Source: JAYRZB01 sp041916675 (GTDB taxonomy: Bacteria; Pseudomonadota; Alphaproteobacteria; Rhizobiales; Devosiaceae). Taken from it: a DNA stretch of 64,000 nt. Of the stretch, positions 8,961 through 18,321 are shown in pieces. The notes below the pieces were generated by a model, which saw nothing but the letters and a program-made list of their open reading frames with translations, had not been told where the DNA came from and did not search any database. Where the stretch lies: assembly GCA_041916675.1 (NCBI GenBank), contig JAYRZB010000003.1:310001-374000 (forward strand). The letters run 5' to 3'. Numbering within the stretch: the stretch's first letter is position 1; every line of letters starts with the position of its first letter. The position numbers and the translations under genes were made by a program.

Positions 8961-10124
8961 TCATCTAGTTGCGGAGCCGGTCGGCCCCGAGGCTTGGGGC
9001 GTAAGCTTACCTGTCAGCATCAGGCTGATCGCCAGCCCGGGCAGAAGCATGGCGAGACCTAGGCGCAGGCCACCGACTTCGGCGACAAAGCCGATCACCG
9101 GCGGCCCCACCAAGAAGCCAATCAGGGCCACGAATGAGAGAACTGCGACACTGGACGCGGCAGGGCGGTCAGGCAGGCTCGCAGCCGCCGTGACCGCCAG
9201 CGGAAATCCAACTGAGGCGCCAAGTCCGACCAAGGCGAACCCCACAAATGTAACGAGGCTGGTAGGCGACATGACTACCAGGAGAATGCCGGCAAGTGAG
9301 AGAGTGCCGCAGGCCCGCGCAAGCGAAACCGCACCAAAGCGCACCTTCAGTCGATCACCAGCGAAGCGCCCCAGTGCCAGGGTCAATGCGAAAAGGGAGT
9401 ATCCTAGCCCAGCACTCGCAGCGTCACTTCCAAAGACTTCACGCAGATAGACCGCTGACCAATCCGCAATGGCACCCTCGGTCATCGTAATCCCGAAGGT
9501 AAAGAAGCAGATTCCGAGCAGCGCTGCGCCGGGAAGGGCATATCGCTTGCTTTCTGAGGGCACATCTTGGCGCGCATCTGGCGCATACGTTGGCAGCATG
9601 GAAGAAGCCATGATGCAGATCGGCACGAGCACAACTGAGACGATCGCTACAGCATGCCCTGGGGAAAGACTAAGGGCCGCAAGACCGGATCCAGCCAAGC
9701 TTCCCGCCATGATCCCAAGACCCCAGAACCCATGGCATGTGCTCATGATCATGGCTCCAGATGCCTTCTCGACTTGGTCAGCCTTGACGTTTAGGGCCAG
9801 TTCTAGCGTTGCAATTGCCACGCCGAGAACAGCCAGCGTGCCAAACAACATCCACAGACTATTCGAAAGCGCAGGAAGCAGCACTGCGCACAGATATAGC
9901 GGGAAGCCCCAAATCAGGATGCGCCTGGCTCCCAACCACTCAACGAGACGCCCGGCAAACGGCAGCGTCATTAGAATCCCCAACGGCATGCCCAGCAGCG
10001 CGACCGCCAATAACGCAGGACCCAATTCAAGATACGCCTGCATATCTGGTATCCGAACAAGCCAAGAGCCAAAGGCAATTGGCTGCAAGAAGAACACAGC
10101 CATTATTAGGCGCTGAGGAGACAT
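8961..10124 (-). CDS. MFS transporter, YbjJ-like
   Basis: A 387-residue protein with about 12 hydrophobic spans and two homologous halves. The middle segment ALNVKADQVEKASGAMIMS followed by CHGFWGLG is characteristic of the YbjJ-like branch of the major facilitator superfamily, putative exporters with unknown substrate. The start ATG at 10124 (MSPQRLIMAV) is preceded by a divergent 365-bp region shared with the 2OG oxygenase gene. Confidence 0.85.
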   Translation of the reverse strand: MSPQRLIMAVFFLQPIAFGSWLVRIPDMQAYLELGPALLAVALLGMPLGILMTLPFAGRLVEWLGARRILIWGFPLYLCAVLLPALSNSLWMLFGTLAVLGVAIATLELALNVKADQVEKASGAMIMSTCHGFWGLGIMAGSLAGSGLAALSLSPGHAVAIVSVVLVPICIMASSMLPTYAPDARQDVPSESKRYALPGAALLGICFFTFGITMTEGAIADWSAVYLREVFGSDAASAGLGYSLFALTLALGRFAGDRLKVRFGAVSLARACGTLSLAGILLVVMSPTSLVTFVGFALVGLGASVGFPLAVTAAASLPDRPAASSVAVLSFVALIGFLVGPPVIGFVAEVGGLRLGLAMLLPGLAISLMLTGKLTPQASGPTGSATR

Positions 10125-10489
10125 CTGGTGAACCGGCTCAGGTTAGGTGGCAGCGCTGCTTTTGCGCGCCTCACCTACCACCCTCAGATGGGCGTCAACA
10201 AGAAGACCACCTACCATACCAATTCAGGATATTGCTGATCCTCCGCATCGGAACGATGGCAAGCCAGATCCAACACCCTTTACGTAGCATCTGGATGCCA
10301 GAGTGGGATTCTTGGATCGGAAAATAGAAACCCAGCAAATCAAATTAAAATTGCCAACTTGTCGAAGCAGATAGATTTTGCAATAAGCGGCGCGATTTCT
10401 CGCATCTAAGTTGTGACATTTAGTGCCACATCCGATTTAGATCAGGTTACAGAATACAACAATTTTATATTTATATATTGAGGCAAAAG
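10125..10489. other. AT-rich divergent intergenic region
   Basis: 365 bp between the MFS and oxygenase genes with no supported gene. The last 170 bp are clearly richer in A and T than the surroundings. TGTGAC (10412-10417) and GCCACA (10425-10430) form an imperfect inverted repeat that could be an operator. TATATTTATATATTG just before the oxygenase start may hold its promoter -10 region. Confidence 0.4.
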
Positions 10490-11287
10490 ATGAGTATTGA
10501 TGTTGAAGACCGCGTGGGCGCGTGGGTTTCGCAGGAAGGGCAGGAATTCTCGAGAGGATCGTTCGAAAAGCTTCTCCGCAATGAAATCCCATTTGTCTTT
10601 ATTGAAGATTTTGCAACAATCAAAGAATGTGAAGCTCTGGTTTCAAGCGCCATCAAAGAAGGCTTTGGCTCCTACCGAGATGTAGAGCCCCGAATTGATC
10701 GCATCGGGAATACAGTATTCGAGTTTGATAAACTATCGCAGGATGCGTACTTCGAGCAGAATATCGAGGCAATCGCTGTCCAAGAGCGGATCTTTGGGAC
10801 ATCGTTTGATCCAATTCAGCGGCTCGTCGATGCGCTATCGTCGACCACTGGCCGCAATGCGAACGTTGCCCGGGACAGCTCAAATCGGCGCTATTACTCG
10901 GGGCTGGTGCGACGGATTGAGCGGGGCACACTGCTCCATATCGACTACGCGCCCGTCGAGCAGAAAAGGAACTGGGAAGTCACGAAAATCACCCAGCAGC
11001 TCTCCTGGAATCTCTACCTTCGCGCCTCTCCAGAAGGTCACGGAAAGACCCACATCTATGACCGTCAATGGCAGCCGCAGGACAATGCGTACCCGGAAGG
11101 ATCCTACGGGTTCTCAAGAACCGTCGTGAGGGGCGCCAACAAGGTGTCATTTACGCCGAAGGCAGGGCTTGCAGTGATCTTCAACACCCGCAATTTCCAC
11201 TTCGTTGACGAGGTCACCGACGACCGAATTGCTGTGAGCACGGCGATTGGCCTGAAGGATAACGGCGACCTGATTCTCTGGTCATGA
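10490..11287 (+). CDS. 2-oxoglutarate/Fe(II)-dependent oxygenase (prolyl hydroxylase-like fold)
   Basis: A 265-residue protein. The HxD iron ligands are at His150 and Asp152 (LLHIDYAP), the distal iron ligand at about His237 (NFHFVDEV) and the 2-oxoglutarate-binding Arg at about 246 (DDRIAVST), in a jelly-roll arrangement. It should hydroxylate an unidentified small molecule or peptide. The start ATG at 10490 follows GAGGCAAAAG; a TTG four codons earlier is less likely. The first half uses more A/T-rich codons than its neighbours, which hints at transfer. It is divergent from a YbjJ-like exporter. Confidence 0.75.
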   Translation: MSIDVEDRVGAWVSQEGQEFSRGSFEKLLRNEIPFVFIEDFATIKECEALVSSAIKEGFGSYRDVEPRIDRIGNTVFEFDKLSQDAYFEQNIEAIAVQERIFGTSFDPIQRLVDALSSTTGRNANVARDSSNRRYYSGLVRRIERGTLLHIDYAPVEQKRNWEVTKITQQLSWNLYLRASPEGHGKTHIYDRQWQPQDNAYPEGSYGFSRTVVRGANKVSFTPKAGLAVIFNTRNFHFVDEVTDDRIAVSTAIGLKDNGDLILWS

Positions 11288-11368
11288 GGTCGTCGCCTGG
11301 AAGGGCCCTTGGATAGCACATCTCTATTTCAAGGGTCGTTCATTCAAATGAAATGGCCCGGTTGCGCG

Positions 11369-11779
11369 TTAGACCGGCGGAATCGGTTCCTCACTCGTTT
11401 GCTCGGGCTCCACGACGTCATCGTCCAGGTAGACGGTTTCAACGTCCGGCTGGGGAACTAGGGGCTCCACGTGAACAGCCTCGGCTGTTTGCGGAGTCGG
11501 GTCCTGAGCAAGCTGACTGGTCGCGAATGAAAGTTCGGTGAGCCCCTGCTGCTCGGATGAGGCAAGATCGTGGGCCAAGGGCCATTCTAGGCGGGCCTCA
11601 CCGCGCTCGTTCTCAACGAGAACTTGCGCAGTGCCTCCGGCCTGGCCAACAATCAACGCCATATCGATCGCCTGACTGATGGCGGTCTTCTGCCTGTCGT
11701 ATGGTCCGTAGAGAGTGTCCGAATAGCGGATTTTCCACTGCTGGTCGTGATAGACGACAAAATATTTGGCAATATGCAT
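11369..11779 (-). CDS. DUF2188-like protein with acidic tail
   Basis: A 136-residue protein. The first 70 residues (KYFVVYHDQQWKIRYSD, then YGPYDRQKTAISQAIDMA and AQVLVENERGE) match the compact DUF2188 layout: a strand-rich domain starting with a Tyr/Trp core and ending in a short hydrophilic strand. The second half is a Pro/Glu/Asp-rich, probably disordered tail. ATG at 11779 was preferred to TTG at 11788. The function is unknown; it stands alone, convergent with the oxygenase gene. Confidence 0.7.
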   Translation of the reverse strand: MHIAKYFVVYHDQQWKIRYSDTLYGPYDRQKTAISQAIDMALIVGQAGGTAQVLVENERGEARLEWPLAHDLASSEQQGLTELSFATSQLAQDPTPQTAEAVHVEPLVPQPDVETVYLDDDVVEPEQTSEEPIPPV

Positions 11780-11881
11780 GGCAACCAACCCGCTGATGGT
11801 TTGGGCGAGGGCCCGAATCGTTGAACCGATTTGTGTTAATGTCGGGCAGCGCCGAGATTGTGGCGCGTCCGAGCCGGGAAC

Positions 11882-12493
11882 TTAGAAGTAGCGGTTGGCC
11901 TGCTCTATTGCAGCCTTGGCGCCTTGAACCGCCTCGCGGCTTTCCAGGAGAACCGCGAGTTGACGGACAGCCTGACTTGCCCTGGCGATCAACGCCGGAT
12001 CTGTCGGCACGTCCGCAGTCATTTCCGTTTCAGTCGCGTAAACAGCCGTTGGTACCGTCAGCGCTGAAAAGAAGCCAAAAAGCGGGCGCATCTGATGTTC
12101 CACCATCAACGCGTGACGGTGCCCGCCCCCGGTTGCTCCGATCAAGACTGGCTTATCGACAAGGGCAAGCGGTCCGACAAAATCGAAGAAGTGCTTGAAC
12201 AGGCCGGTAAAGGAGCCCTTATAGACTGGGGTGATTGCGATGAGAGCATCGGCTGTTTCAACCGCCTCAACCGCATTGAGCGCCTCCGAAGTGAGTTGTT
12301 CCCGGGTAAAAGCTCCACCGAGTCCTGCCCCCGCGTCCACGACATCAAAGGCAGACACTTGGACTGGCAGCAAATCGCTGAGTTGGTTGGCCAGATAGTC
12401 TCCCAGCGCCCGGGACCGCGACGGCCTGTGAACATTGCCTGAAAAGACAACGACTTTTGCCGGTCGGCGATCAAAATGAGTGGTCAAATGCAT
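11882..12493 (-). CDS. NADPH-dependent FMN reductase (SsuE/MsuE-like)
   Basis: A 203-residue flavodoxin-fold reductase. The phosphate-binding loop is FSGNVHRPSRSRAL (about residues 18-31) and the TPVYKGSFTGLFKHFFD segment (about 87-103) is typical of SsuE/MsuE proteins, which supply reduced FMN to two-component sulfonate monooxygenases. No monooxygenase gene is next to it, so its partner is elsewhere or it acts in general quinone/flavin reduction. It is divergent from ugd with a 140-bp gap. Confidence 0.85.
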   Translation of the reverse strand: MHLTTHFDRRPAKVVVFSGNVHRPSRSRALGDYLANQLSDLLPVQVSAFDVVDAGAGLGGAFTREQLTSEALNAVEAVETADALIAITPVYKGSFTGLFKHFFDFVGPLALVDKPVLIGATGGGHRHALMVEHQMRPLFGFFSALTVPTAVYATETEMTADVPTDPALIARASQAVRQLAVLLESREAVQGAKAAIEQANRYF

Positions 12494-12633
12494 GCTCCGG
12501 GCCGGTATGTGGCCTCGCTTCTCTCAATATCGGGCGATATGGTCCACTGCGCAACCCAGCAGCGTTGCCATGTGCGTATACATTGTAAATTGAATGCGGC
12601 CCACCAGGGCACCGCTTAAATAAGAGTCCAGCT

Positions 12634-13962
12634 ATGCGGATAGCCATTGTCGGTTCAGGTTATGTGGGACTGGTGAGCGCGACCTGCTTTGCCCATATCG
12701 GTCATGATGTCGTAGCCGTCGATTCCGACGCTGCCAAAATCGCCGCCCTACAGTCCGGCATGATTCCAATATATGAGCCAGGTCTCGCCGAATTGGCGGC
12801 AGCCTGCAGGGCGAATGGGCGGTTGCATTTCTCCACCGACTTGCCTGAGGCCGTCGGTCGGGCGGACATCGTTTTTATCGCAGTCGGGACACCGTCCCGC
12901 CGGGGTGACGGTCATGCCGACCTCAGTTTTGTTCACGCTGCGGCCGAAGTCATTGCCAAGAGCCTCTCCGGGTTCACCGTTATTGTGAACAAGTCGACGG
13001 TACCGGTTGGCACGGCAGATGCAGTCGAAGCAATTGTGCGCCGCGTCAACCCTTATGCCGAATTCACCGTGGTTTCGAACCCAGAGTTCCTGCGGGAAGG
13101 TGCCGCTATCGATGACTTTATGCATCCGGATCGAATTGTCGTTGGGGTGGAGGACGAGCGCGCGCAGCAGGTGATGTCCGAGGTTTACGAACCGCTTGCT
13201 GATGCTCCAATCGTGTTCACCACCCGGAGGACTGCAGAGCTCATCAAGTATGCCGCTAATGGATTCTTGGCCATGAAGATCAGCTTTATCAACGAGATGG
13301 CAGACTTGTGCGAAGTCGCAGGAGCTGACATTGGCGGTCTTGCCCACGGTATCGGCCTTGATAGCCGGATTGGTTCCCGCTTCCTCAATCCAGGTCCGGG
13401 CTTTGGCGGTTCGTGCTTCCCGAAAGACACATTGGCCCTTTCCCGCATCGGCCGGGAGCACGGCGCCATTCAGCACCTGATTGAAGCAACGGTCGAAATC
13501 AACGCCAAGCGCAAGGCCAACATGGCTTTGCGAATTGTGGCAGCGTGCGGTGGCTCTGTCGCTGGCAAGACAATTGGAGTCCTTGGGCTGGCGTTCAAGG
13601 CAGAAACCGACGACATGCGCGACGCGCCATCCATTCCGATCATTCAGTCGCTGCAGAGCGCGGGCGCCCGAGTGCGTGCCTACGATCCGCAGGCAATGGG
13701 CCCGGCGGCGGCGCTGCTAACGGGGGTGGTGCTTACTGAAAACGCCTATGAGGCCGCAGAGGGTGCAGACGCGCTGGTGGTCGTGACCGAATGGCCAGAG
13801 TTCCGTGCACTCGACCTGCTGGAGCTTAAGAGCGCGTGTAAGTCGCCTGTGCTTGTGGACCTCCGCAATCTTTTCGATCGCCAAAAGCTTGAGACTGTCG
13901 GCTTTTCCTACTGGGGAATCGGTAGGCCAGGCGATCGGCCAGCCGAAATGGATGCCTCATGA
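12634..13962 (+). CDS. ugd: UDP-glucose 6-dehydrogenase
   Basis: A 442-residue enzyme that oxidises UDP-glucose to UDP-glucuronate with two NAD. The N-terminal Rossmann motif is GSGYVG (7-12), the catalytic Cys261 lies in FGGSCFPKD, and the catalytic Lys is in the SFINEMAD/KYAANGFLAMKIS region. The length is normal for the family. The stop overlaps the next start (ATGA at 13959-13962), so the dehydrogenase and epimerase are coupled and together make UDP-GlcA and UDP-GalA for the polysaccharide locus that follows. Confidence 0.96.
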   Translation: MRIAIVGSGYVGLVSATCFAHIGHDVVAVDSDAAKIAALQSGMIPIYEPGLAELAAACRANGRLHFSTDLPEAVGRADIVFIAVGTPSRRGDGHADLSFVHAAAEVIAKSLSGFTVIVNKSTVPVGTADAVEAIVRRVNPYAEFTVVSNPEFLREGAAIDDFMHPDRIVVGVEDERAQQVMSEVYEPLADAPIVFTTRRTAELIKYAANGFLAMKISFINEMADLCEVAGADIGGLAHGIGLDSRIGSRFLNPGPGFGGSCFPKDTLALSRIGREHGAIQHLIEATVEINAKRKANMALRIVAACGGSVAGKTIGVLGLAFKAETDDMRDAPSIPIIQSLQSAGARVRAYDPQAMGPAAALLTGVVLTENAYEAAEGADALVVVTEWPEFRALDLLELKSACKSPVLVDLRNLFDRQKLETVGFSYWGIGRPGDRPAEMDAS

Positions 13963-14960
13963 GGGTATTCGTAACAGGCGCGGCAGGATTCATCGGGTTT
14001 CACCTTTGCAGAAGACTGCTCGCCGACGGCCATACGGTTGCTGGCCTCGACGGGTTGACTGCGTACTATGACCCGGCCCTCAAGCGAGCGCGGCTGGAGA
14101 TCCTGATTGGCATTCCGGGATTTTCGTTTGCCCACGCTATGCTGGAAGATGCTGAGGCCCTCAAAACGTCTGTATCGGACTTCGCGCCCGACATTGTGGT
14201 GCATCTGGCCGCACAACCCGGCGTGCGATATGGCTTGGAGAACCCTCAGAGCTACGTAGATGCCAATGTTTCCGGCACCTTCAACCTGCTGGAAGTCGTG
14301 CGCAAACTGCCCGTGAAGCACCTCTTGATTGGGTCTACCAGCGCTGTCTATGGCGGCAATTCAAGACAACCATTCGCCGAGGCCGATCGTACTGACTTCC
14401 CGATCTCGATCTACGCGGCGACGAAGAAAGCAGCTGAAGCAATTTCGCATTCACATGCCCATCTCCATGGTATTCCGACAACGTGTTTGCGGTTCTTCAC
14501 GGTTTACGGCCCGTGGGGACGGCCGGACATGGCGCTGTTCAAATTCGTTGAATCGATTGAGAGCGGCAGGCCAATTGAGATTTATGGCAGTGGCAACATG
14601 GAGCGCGATTTCACCTACGTCGACGACCTTGTTGAGGCCGTTTGCCGGCTAATGCCGCTGCCTCCGAACGCGGGGGACGCTGTTTCTGTGAATGACTCCA
14701 TTTCAGCGGTAGCACCGTGGAGGGCAGTCAACATTGCTGGAGGCAAACCAGTGAGGTTGCTGGACTTTGTATCTGTGATTGAGGTGGCACTCGGGAAGGC
14801 GGCAGTGCGACTAATGCTGCCGGCGCAGCCGGGAGATGTTCGCGGAACGGAAGCTGATACGCGGTTGCTGAGCGACTTGACGGAATTTGTGCCCCAGACC
14901 ACACTTGAAGAAGGCGTGAAGGCGTTCGTCACTTGGTATCGCCAACGCCGACCCGCCTAG
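13959..14960 (+). CDS. UDP-glucuronate 4-epimerase-like NAD-dependent epimerase
   Basis: A 333-residue short-chain dehydrogenase/reductase of the extended type. GAAGFIG (7-13) binds NAD; the catalytic pair Tyr152/Lys156 is in YAATKKAAE, with Ser/Thr at GSTSAVYG upstream. The protein closely follows the UDP-GlcA 4-epimerase pattern (LAAQPGVRYGLENPQSYVDA, RFFTVYGPWGRPDMA), which fits its coupling to ugd. It would give UDP-galacturonate. It overlaps ugd by four bases and has normal length. Confidence 0.92.
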   Translation: MRVFVTGAAGFIGFHLCRRLLADGHTVAGLDGLTAYYDPALKRARLEILIGIPGFSFAHAMLEDAEALKTSVSDFAPDIVVHLAAQPGVRYGLENPQSYVDANVSGTFNLLEVVRKLPVKHLLIGSTSAVYGGNSRQPFAEADRTDFPISIYAATKKAAEAISHSHAHLHGIPTTCLRFFTVYGPWGRPDMALFKFVESIESGRPIEIYGSGNMERDFTYVDDLVEAVCRLMPLPPNAGDAVSVNDSISAVAPWRAVNIAGGKPVRLLDFVSVIEVALGKAAVRLMLPAQPGDVRGTEADTRLLSDLTEFVPQTTLEEGVKAFVTWYRQRRPA

Positions 14961-15125
14961 TTTTCTAGATATATATTTATAAAACATAGACTTAAAGCTG
15001 TTGGGGGCAGTGATGAGGGGAACCGCGTATTCTTCGCGGCGGTGCGGGGCAATGCGTCCGCGCATTCAAATTGCATCGAGTGTGTTCATTGGAGGTCGCC
15101 GAGCCGGTGGCGACTTGGCGAGCAA

Positions 15126-15872
15126 GTGACTGGCAGCCTGCAGCACTTTGACGTGCTGGGCGTCCCTGTCAGCATCACCGACTTGGACCGCGTGGAGGCG
15201 CTCATCCATTCCTGGATGAAGGATGGGCAGGGCCGAATGATCACCGCGCCTGATGTTTCAAACATCGTGCGGTCGCAAGACGATCAGCGGCTGATGCAGG
15301 TTCATCGCGAGGCAGCGGTCGTTTGTCCTGACGGTATGCCGCTGGTGTGGATAGGTAGGCGTTTGGGCCTGCCCGTTCGCCGCACCTGCGGGCCCGATCT
15401 TCTGGCGCAAATGCTGGCGTCGCGACCGGGACAGGTTCGCCACTATCTTTTTGGTGGAAAGGCGGGAGTCGCCGCAAAGCTGGCGCAAAAGGCACAGCAG
15501 CGGATACCCGGGGTCAATATTGTAGCGGCGCAGTCACCCCCTTTTACCGATCTCGACGACGTGGCCGTCTCCGAACTCGCAGAAGACATCCGGCGGAGCA
15601 ACGCCGACATTGTCTGGCTCGGGATTTCGTCACCGCGTCAGGAAGTCCTTATGCGCCGCCTGGTGCGGCAGGTTCCTGCAACCCTGATTGCGGTGGGTGC
15701 GGCATTTGACTTCTACTCCGGGACAGTTCCTCGAGCGCCCCTCTGGATGCAACGGGCCGGCCTGGAGTGGTTGCACCGCCTGGCGCAAGAACCTGCCCGC
15801 CTGTGGAAACGCTATCTCATCATGGCGCCCCGCTTCGTGCTGATGCTTGCCATGAGGCGCCTGCTGCGATGA
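15126..15872 (+). CDS. WecG/TagA/CpsF family glycosyltransferase (GT26, GumM-like)
   Basis: A 248-residue soluble or membrane-associated transferase. Conserved GT26 elements are TAPDVSNIVRSQDD, VVCPDGMPLVW, PDLLAQML, HYLFGGKAGVA and WLGISSPRQEVLM. Family members add the second sugar to a lipid-linked glycan; GumM of the xanthan pathway is one. The frame is open from GTG at 15042, but GTG at 15126 gives the usual length and overlaps the stop of a 38-codon upstream frame (15013-15129). Its start is therefore uncertain. The stop overlaps the next gene (ATGA). Confidence 0.88.
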   Translation: MTGSLQHFDVLGVPVSITDLDRVEALIHSWMKDGQGRMITAPDVSNIVRSQDDQRLMQVHREAAVVCPDGMPLVWIGRRLGLPVRRTCGPDLLAQMLASRPGQVRHYLFGGKAGVAAKLAQKAQQRIPGVNIVAAQSPPFTDLDDVAVSELAEDIRRSNADIVWLGISSPRQEVLMRRLVRQVPATLIAVGAAFDFYSGTVPRAPLWMQRAGLEWLHRLAQEPARLWKRYLIMAPRFVLMLAMRRLLR

Positions 15873-16954
15873 CAGCCAAGGTGCTTATTTACCGGTCAGA
15901 CTGGCTGCACCCGACCGAGGGGTTTGTCAGCGAGCACGCCGCGCAACTGACGCGGCATATGGCAATAACCATGGGGCTGCGTCGGCCGCCGAAGACTTGC
16001 ACGCACCGCGCGCCTGACCTGTGGGCCTGCGGAACGGGCGAGCCCGGACGGCTCGAACGATATGGGTTCCGCGCTCTTGGACGAGACCGATTGCCCGGCG
16101 GTTTGCGGCCAGACCTGATCCACGCCCACTTTGCAACCGACGCACTCGACATGCTCTCGCTGGCTGATCGCTGGGATGTGCCTTTGGCAGTGACTTTGCA
16201 CGGCTATGATGTCCGACTGGCTGAGAACCCTCCTTCGAAAGGTGATGGACTGCATTGGCGCTGGAAGCGGAAACGCCTTTTCGAACGGGCGACGGCCTTT
16301 CTTGCAGTCTCGCAGTACCTTGCCGATAGGGCCGTGGCGGCCGGATTTCCTGCGCACAAGATGGCGGTTCATGCCCTGGGAACGCCACTGCCGGTCTCGC
16401 AGTCTCTCCCGTTCACTGAGCGAAGCGGCATTGTTTTTGTCGGCCGCTTGACTGCGCAGAAGGGGATCTCAGATTTGCTGGAGGCCCTCCTGCAGCTTAA
16501 AGGGCGAGGTCCAGTGCCGCGCCTGGAAATTTATGGCGACGGTCCACTGCGTGCGACGTGCGATGCCGCAGCGCAGCACCTGCCCCTGCGCTTCCACGGC
16601 ATGGTCGACCAACAGCAAGTGCGCGACGCCATGGCGCGGTCTCGCTTGCTTGTGCTGCCGTCGACGGAAGAAAGCTTTGGGCTGGTGGCTATCGAAGCCG
16701 GGGCGCGTGGAACTCCAGTTGTCGCATACGCAGACGGCGGGCTGAAAGAAGCCGTACTTGACCAGATGACCGGCCGCCTCGTTGCCCCGGGCGACATCAG
16801 CGCACTTGCTGCTGCAGTTTCGGAGACATATGCGGACCCAGTGCGTTGGGGCCCTCTATCACTTGGTGCTGAAGTGCATGTCGTCCAGAAATTCGATCAG
16901 CGGATGCGCGCTGAACTTCTGGCAAATTTCTACGACGAAGCGATGGCGGCGTGA
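15869..16954 (+). CDS. Glycosyltransferase family 4
   Basis: A 361-residue GT-B enzyme. The acceptor domain carries the HAHFATDALDML segment, the donor domain the VGRLTAQKGI strand and the E-x7-E nucleotide-sugar motif EESFGLVAIEAG. The start ATG at 15869 overlaps the previous stop, and its own stop overlaps the GTG of the polymerase gene, so it sits in a tightly coupled cluster of GT26, GT4 and polymerase genes. The sugar it transfers is not known; mannose would fit the nearby GDP-mannose supply. Confidence 0.9.
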   Translation: MTAKVLIYRSDWLHPTEGFVSEHAAQLTRHMAITMGLRRPPKTCTHRAPDLWACGTGEPGRLERYGFRALGRDRLPGGLRPDLIHAHFATDALDMLSLADRWDVPLAVTLHGYDVRLAENPPSKGDGLHWRWKRKRLFERATAFLAVSQYLADRAVAAGFPAHKMAVHALGTPLPVSQSLPFTERSGIVFVGRLTAQKGISDLLEALLQLKGRGPVPRLEIYGDGPLRATCDAAAQHLPLRFHGMVDQQQVRDAMARSRLLVLPSTEESFGLVAIEAGARGTPVVAYADGGLKEAVLDQMTGRLVAPGDISALAAAVSETYADPVRWGPLSLGAEVHVVQKFDQRMRAELLANFYDEAMAA

Positions 16955-18321
16955 GCAGACTCATTGACTACGTTGCCGCGGCGCTGGCTTTCGCATTCAC
17001 CGGCGCGGTGGCTTTGAATGCCATCGATATCCAGGCGCATGTCGCACTGGGCAGACCCGGTGACTACACTGGAATTGTCGCGGGCATTTTACCCCGGCTA
17101 TGCCTGATCGCATATTGTGTGGCGCGCGGCACAACGACTTTGCCCTTTTTGATTGTCCGCTTCCCGGTGTTGGTGCTGTCCGCTCTGTTTGCGATGCTTT
17201 CCACGTTTTGGTCGGTTGACCCCGAACGATCTGTGACAGCAGCCATAGACCTGCTAATCACCATTGCCGTTGCGCACACGCTGGTTCGTCGGCTGGGTGG
17301 GTTGCGTACTCTTGAAGTGTTTTTAATCCTTGGGCTGGCAGCGATGCTTGCCTCGGTGTCTTTCGCGATAGTCGGACATCCTTACGCAATTATGGGTGGC
17401 GAGCACGCTGGGCGATGGCGCGGTTTCTTCACCCATAAGAACAGTTTCGCCATGGTGGCGGGTGTTACGCTGCTGCTTGCAACAACGCTTCCGGGCGGGT
17501 GGAAGAGACTTTTCCTGCGTTTAGTGGCCATAGCGGTTTGTTGCGTGAGCCTGGCGAAGGCAGAGTCTGTAAGTGCGATCGTGGCTGTGGCGGGGGCACT
17601 TGCAATCACCATAGTGCATTTCATCACCGTGCGGGCGTTTCGGCACAATCTCGCCAGCAGGTTTGTGGTCCTGTGTTTTGTGACAGTCGCGTTCGGCATG
17701 GTGCAACTGAACATGAACGCAATCCTGCAAGGGCTTGGGCGTGATTCAGAACTCTCCGGACGCATGGAGCTTTGGCAGTCGGCGCTCCCGTTCGTGCAAA
17801 CTCACGTTCTCGGCCACGGCTATGGCACAGGCGGTGGCGAGGCTGTGGTGAATGCCATGCGCGCGGCCAGCGGCTGGGAAGGCGCGCGGCAAGTGCATAA
17901 TGGTTATCTGGCACTTGCACTTGACCTGGGTTGGGCTGCCATGCTGGCCTACGCTTTCTGGCTAACGCGGCTGACGATGTTGCCAAGGCGGTTGTCTCGA
18001 AACGCATTCGGACTGGTGGCAAGCGCAATCGCCTGCTTCGTCGCGCTAAACGGCTTCGCAGAGTCTGCGTCAGGACCTTATGCGGCCTATCCGTTCTTGG
18101 CGCTTTTGCTGGCGTGGTTTGCCGCGAGGGCGGAAATAACACCTGCAGCGAAGCAATCAACCATGGCTTCAATGGTGAAATCTCGTGCCGAGGCCAGCGC
18201 GCCGACGCGTAACCTCGATGCAAGTGCCCGATCCTCCAGGACCGACACAACGGCTTCGGCATATGCCAAGACACTCTCGGGGTCATCCACCATCAGTCCA
18301 TTGATACCATCCTCAAGGTAA
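16951..18321 (+). CDS. O-antigen ligase/polymerase-like membrane protein (Wzy/WaaL)
   Basis: A 456-residue protein with about 10-12 membrane spans and a periplasmic loop near GHGYGTGGGEAVVNA and HNGYLALALDLG, which is the Wzy_C/O-antigen ligase signature. It should polymerise or ligate lipid-linked repeat units at the periplasmic face. The start is GTG in a GTGA overlap with the preceding gene. The hydrophobic domain ends near residue 395; the last 60-70 residues (Ser/Thr/Arg-rich) are read antisense through the 3' end of the minus-strand glycosyltransferase and probably are not functional, suggesting that the native stop was lost. Confidence 0.87.
   Translation: MSRLIDYVAAALAFAFTGAVALNAIDIQAHVALGRPGDYTGIVAGILPRLCLIAYCVARGTTTLPFLIVRFPVLVLSALFAMLSTFWSVDPERSVTAAIDLLITIAVAHTLVRRLGGLRTLEVFLILGLAAMLASVSFAIVGHPYAIMGGEHAGRWRGFFTHKNSFAMVAGVTLLLATTLPGGWKRLFLRLVAIAVCCVSLAKAESVSAIVAVAGALAITIVHFITVRAFRHNLASRFVVLCFVTVAFGMVQLNMNAILQGLGRDSELSGRMELWQSALPFVQTHVLGHGYGTGGGEAVVNAMRAASGWEGARQVHNGYLALALDLGWAAMLAYAFWLTRLTMLPRRLSRNAFGLVASAIACFVALNGFAESASGPYAAYPFLALLLAWFAARAEITPAAKQSTMASMVKSRAEASAPTRNLDASARSSRTDTTASAYAKTLSGSSTISPLIPSSR

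Noticed and set aside
15013..15129. 38-codon frame before the GT26 gene as a real leader protein
   Set aside because: It overlaps the proposed start (GTGA-like), but has no recognisable sequence and a weak ribosome-binding site; it is noted only because it makes the GT26 start uncertain.
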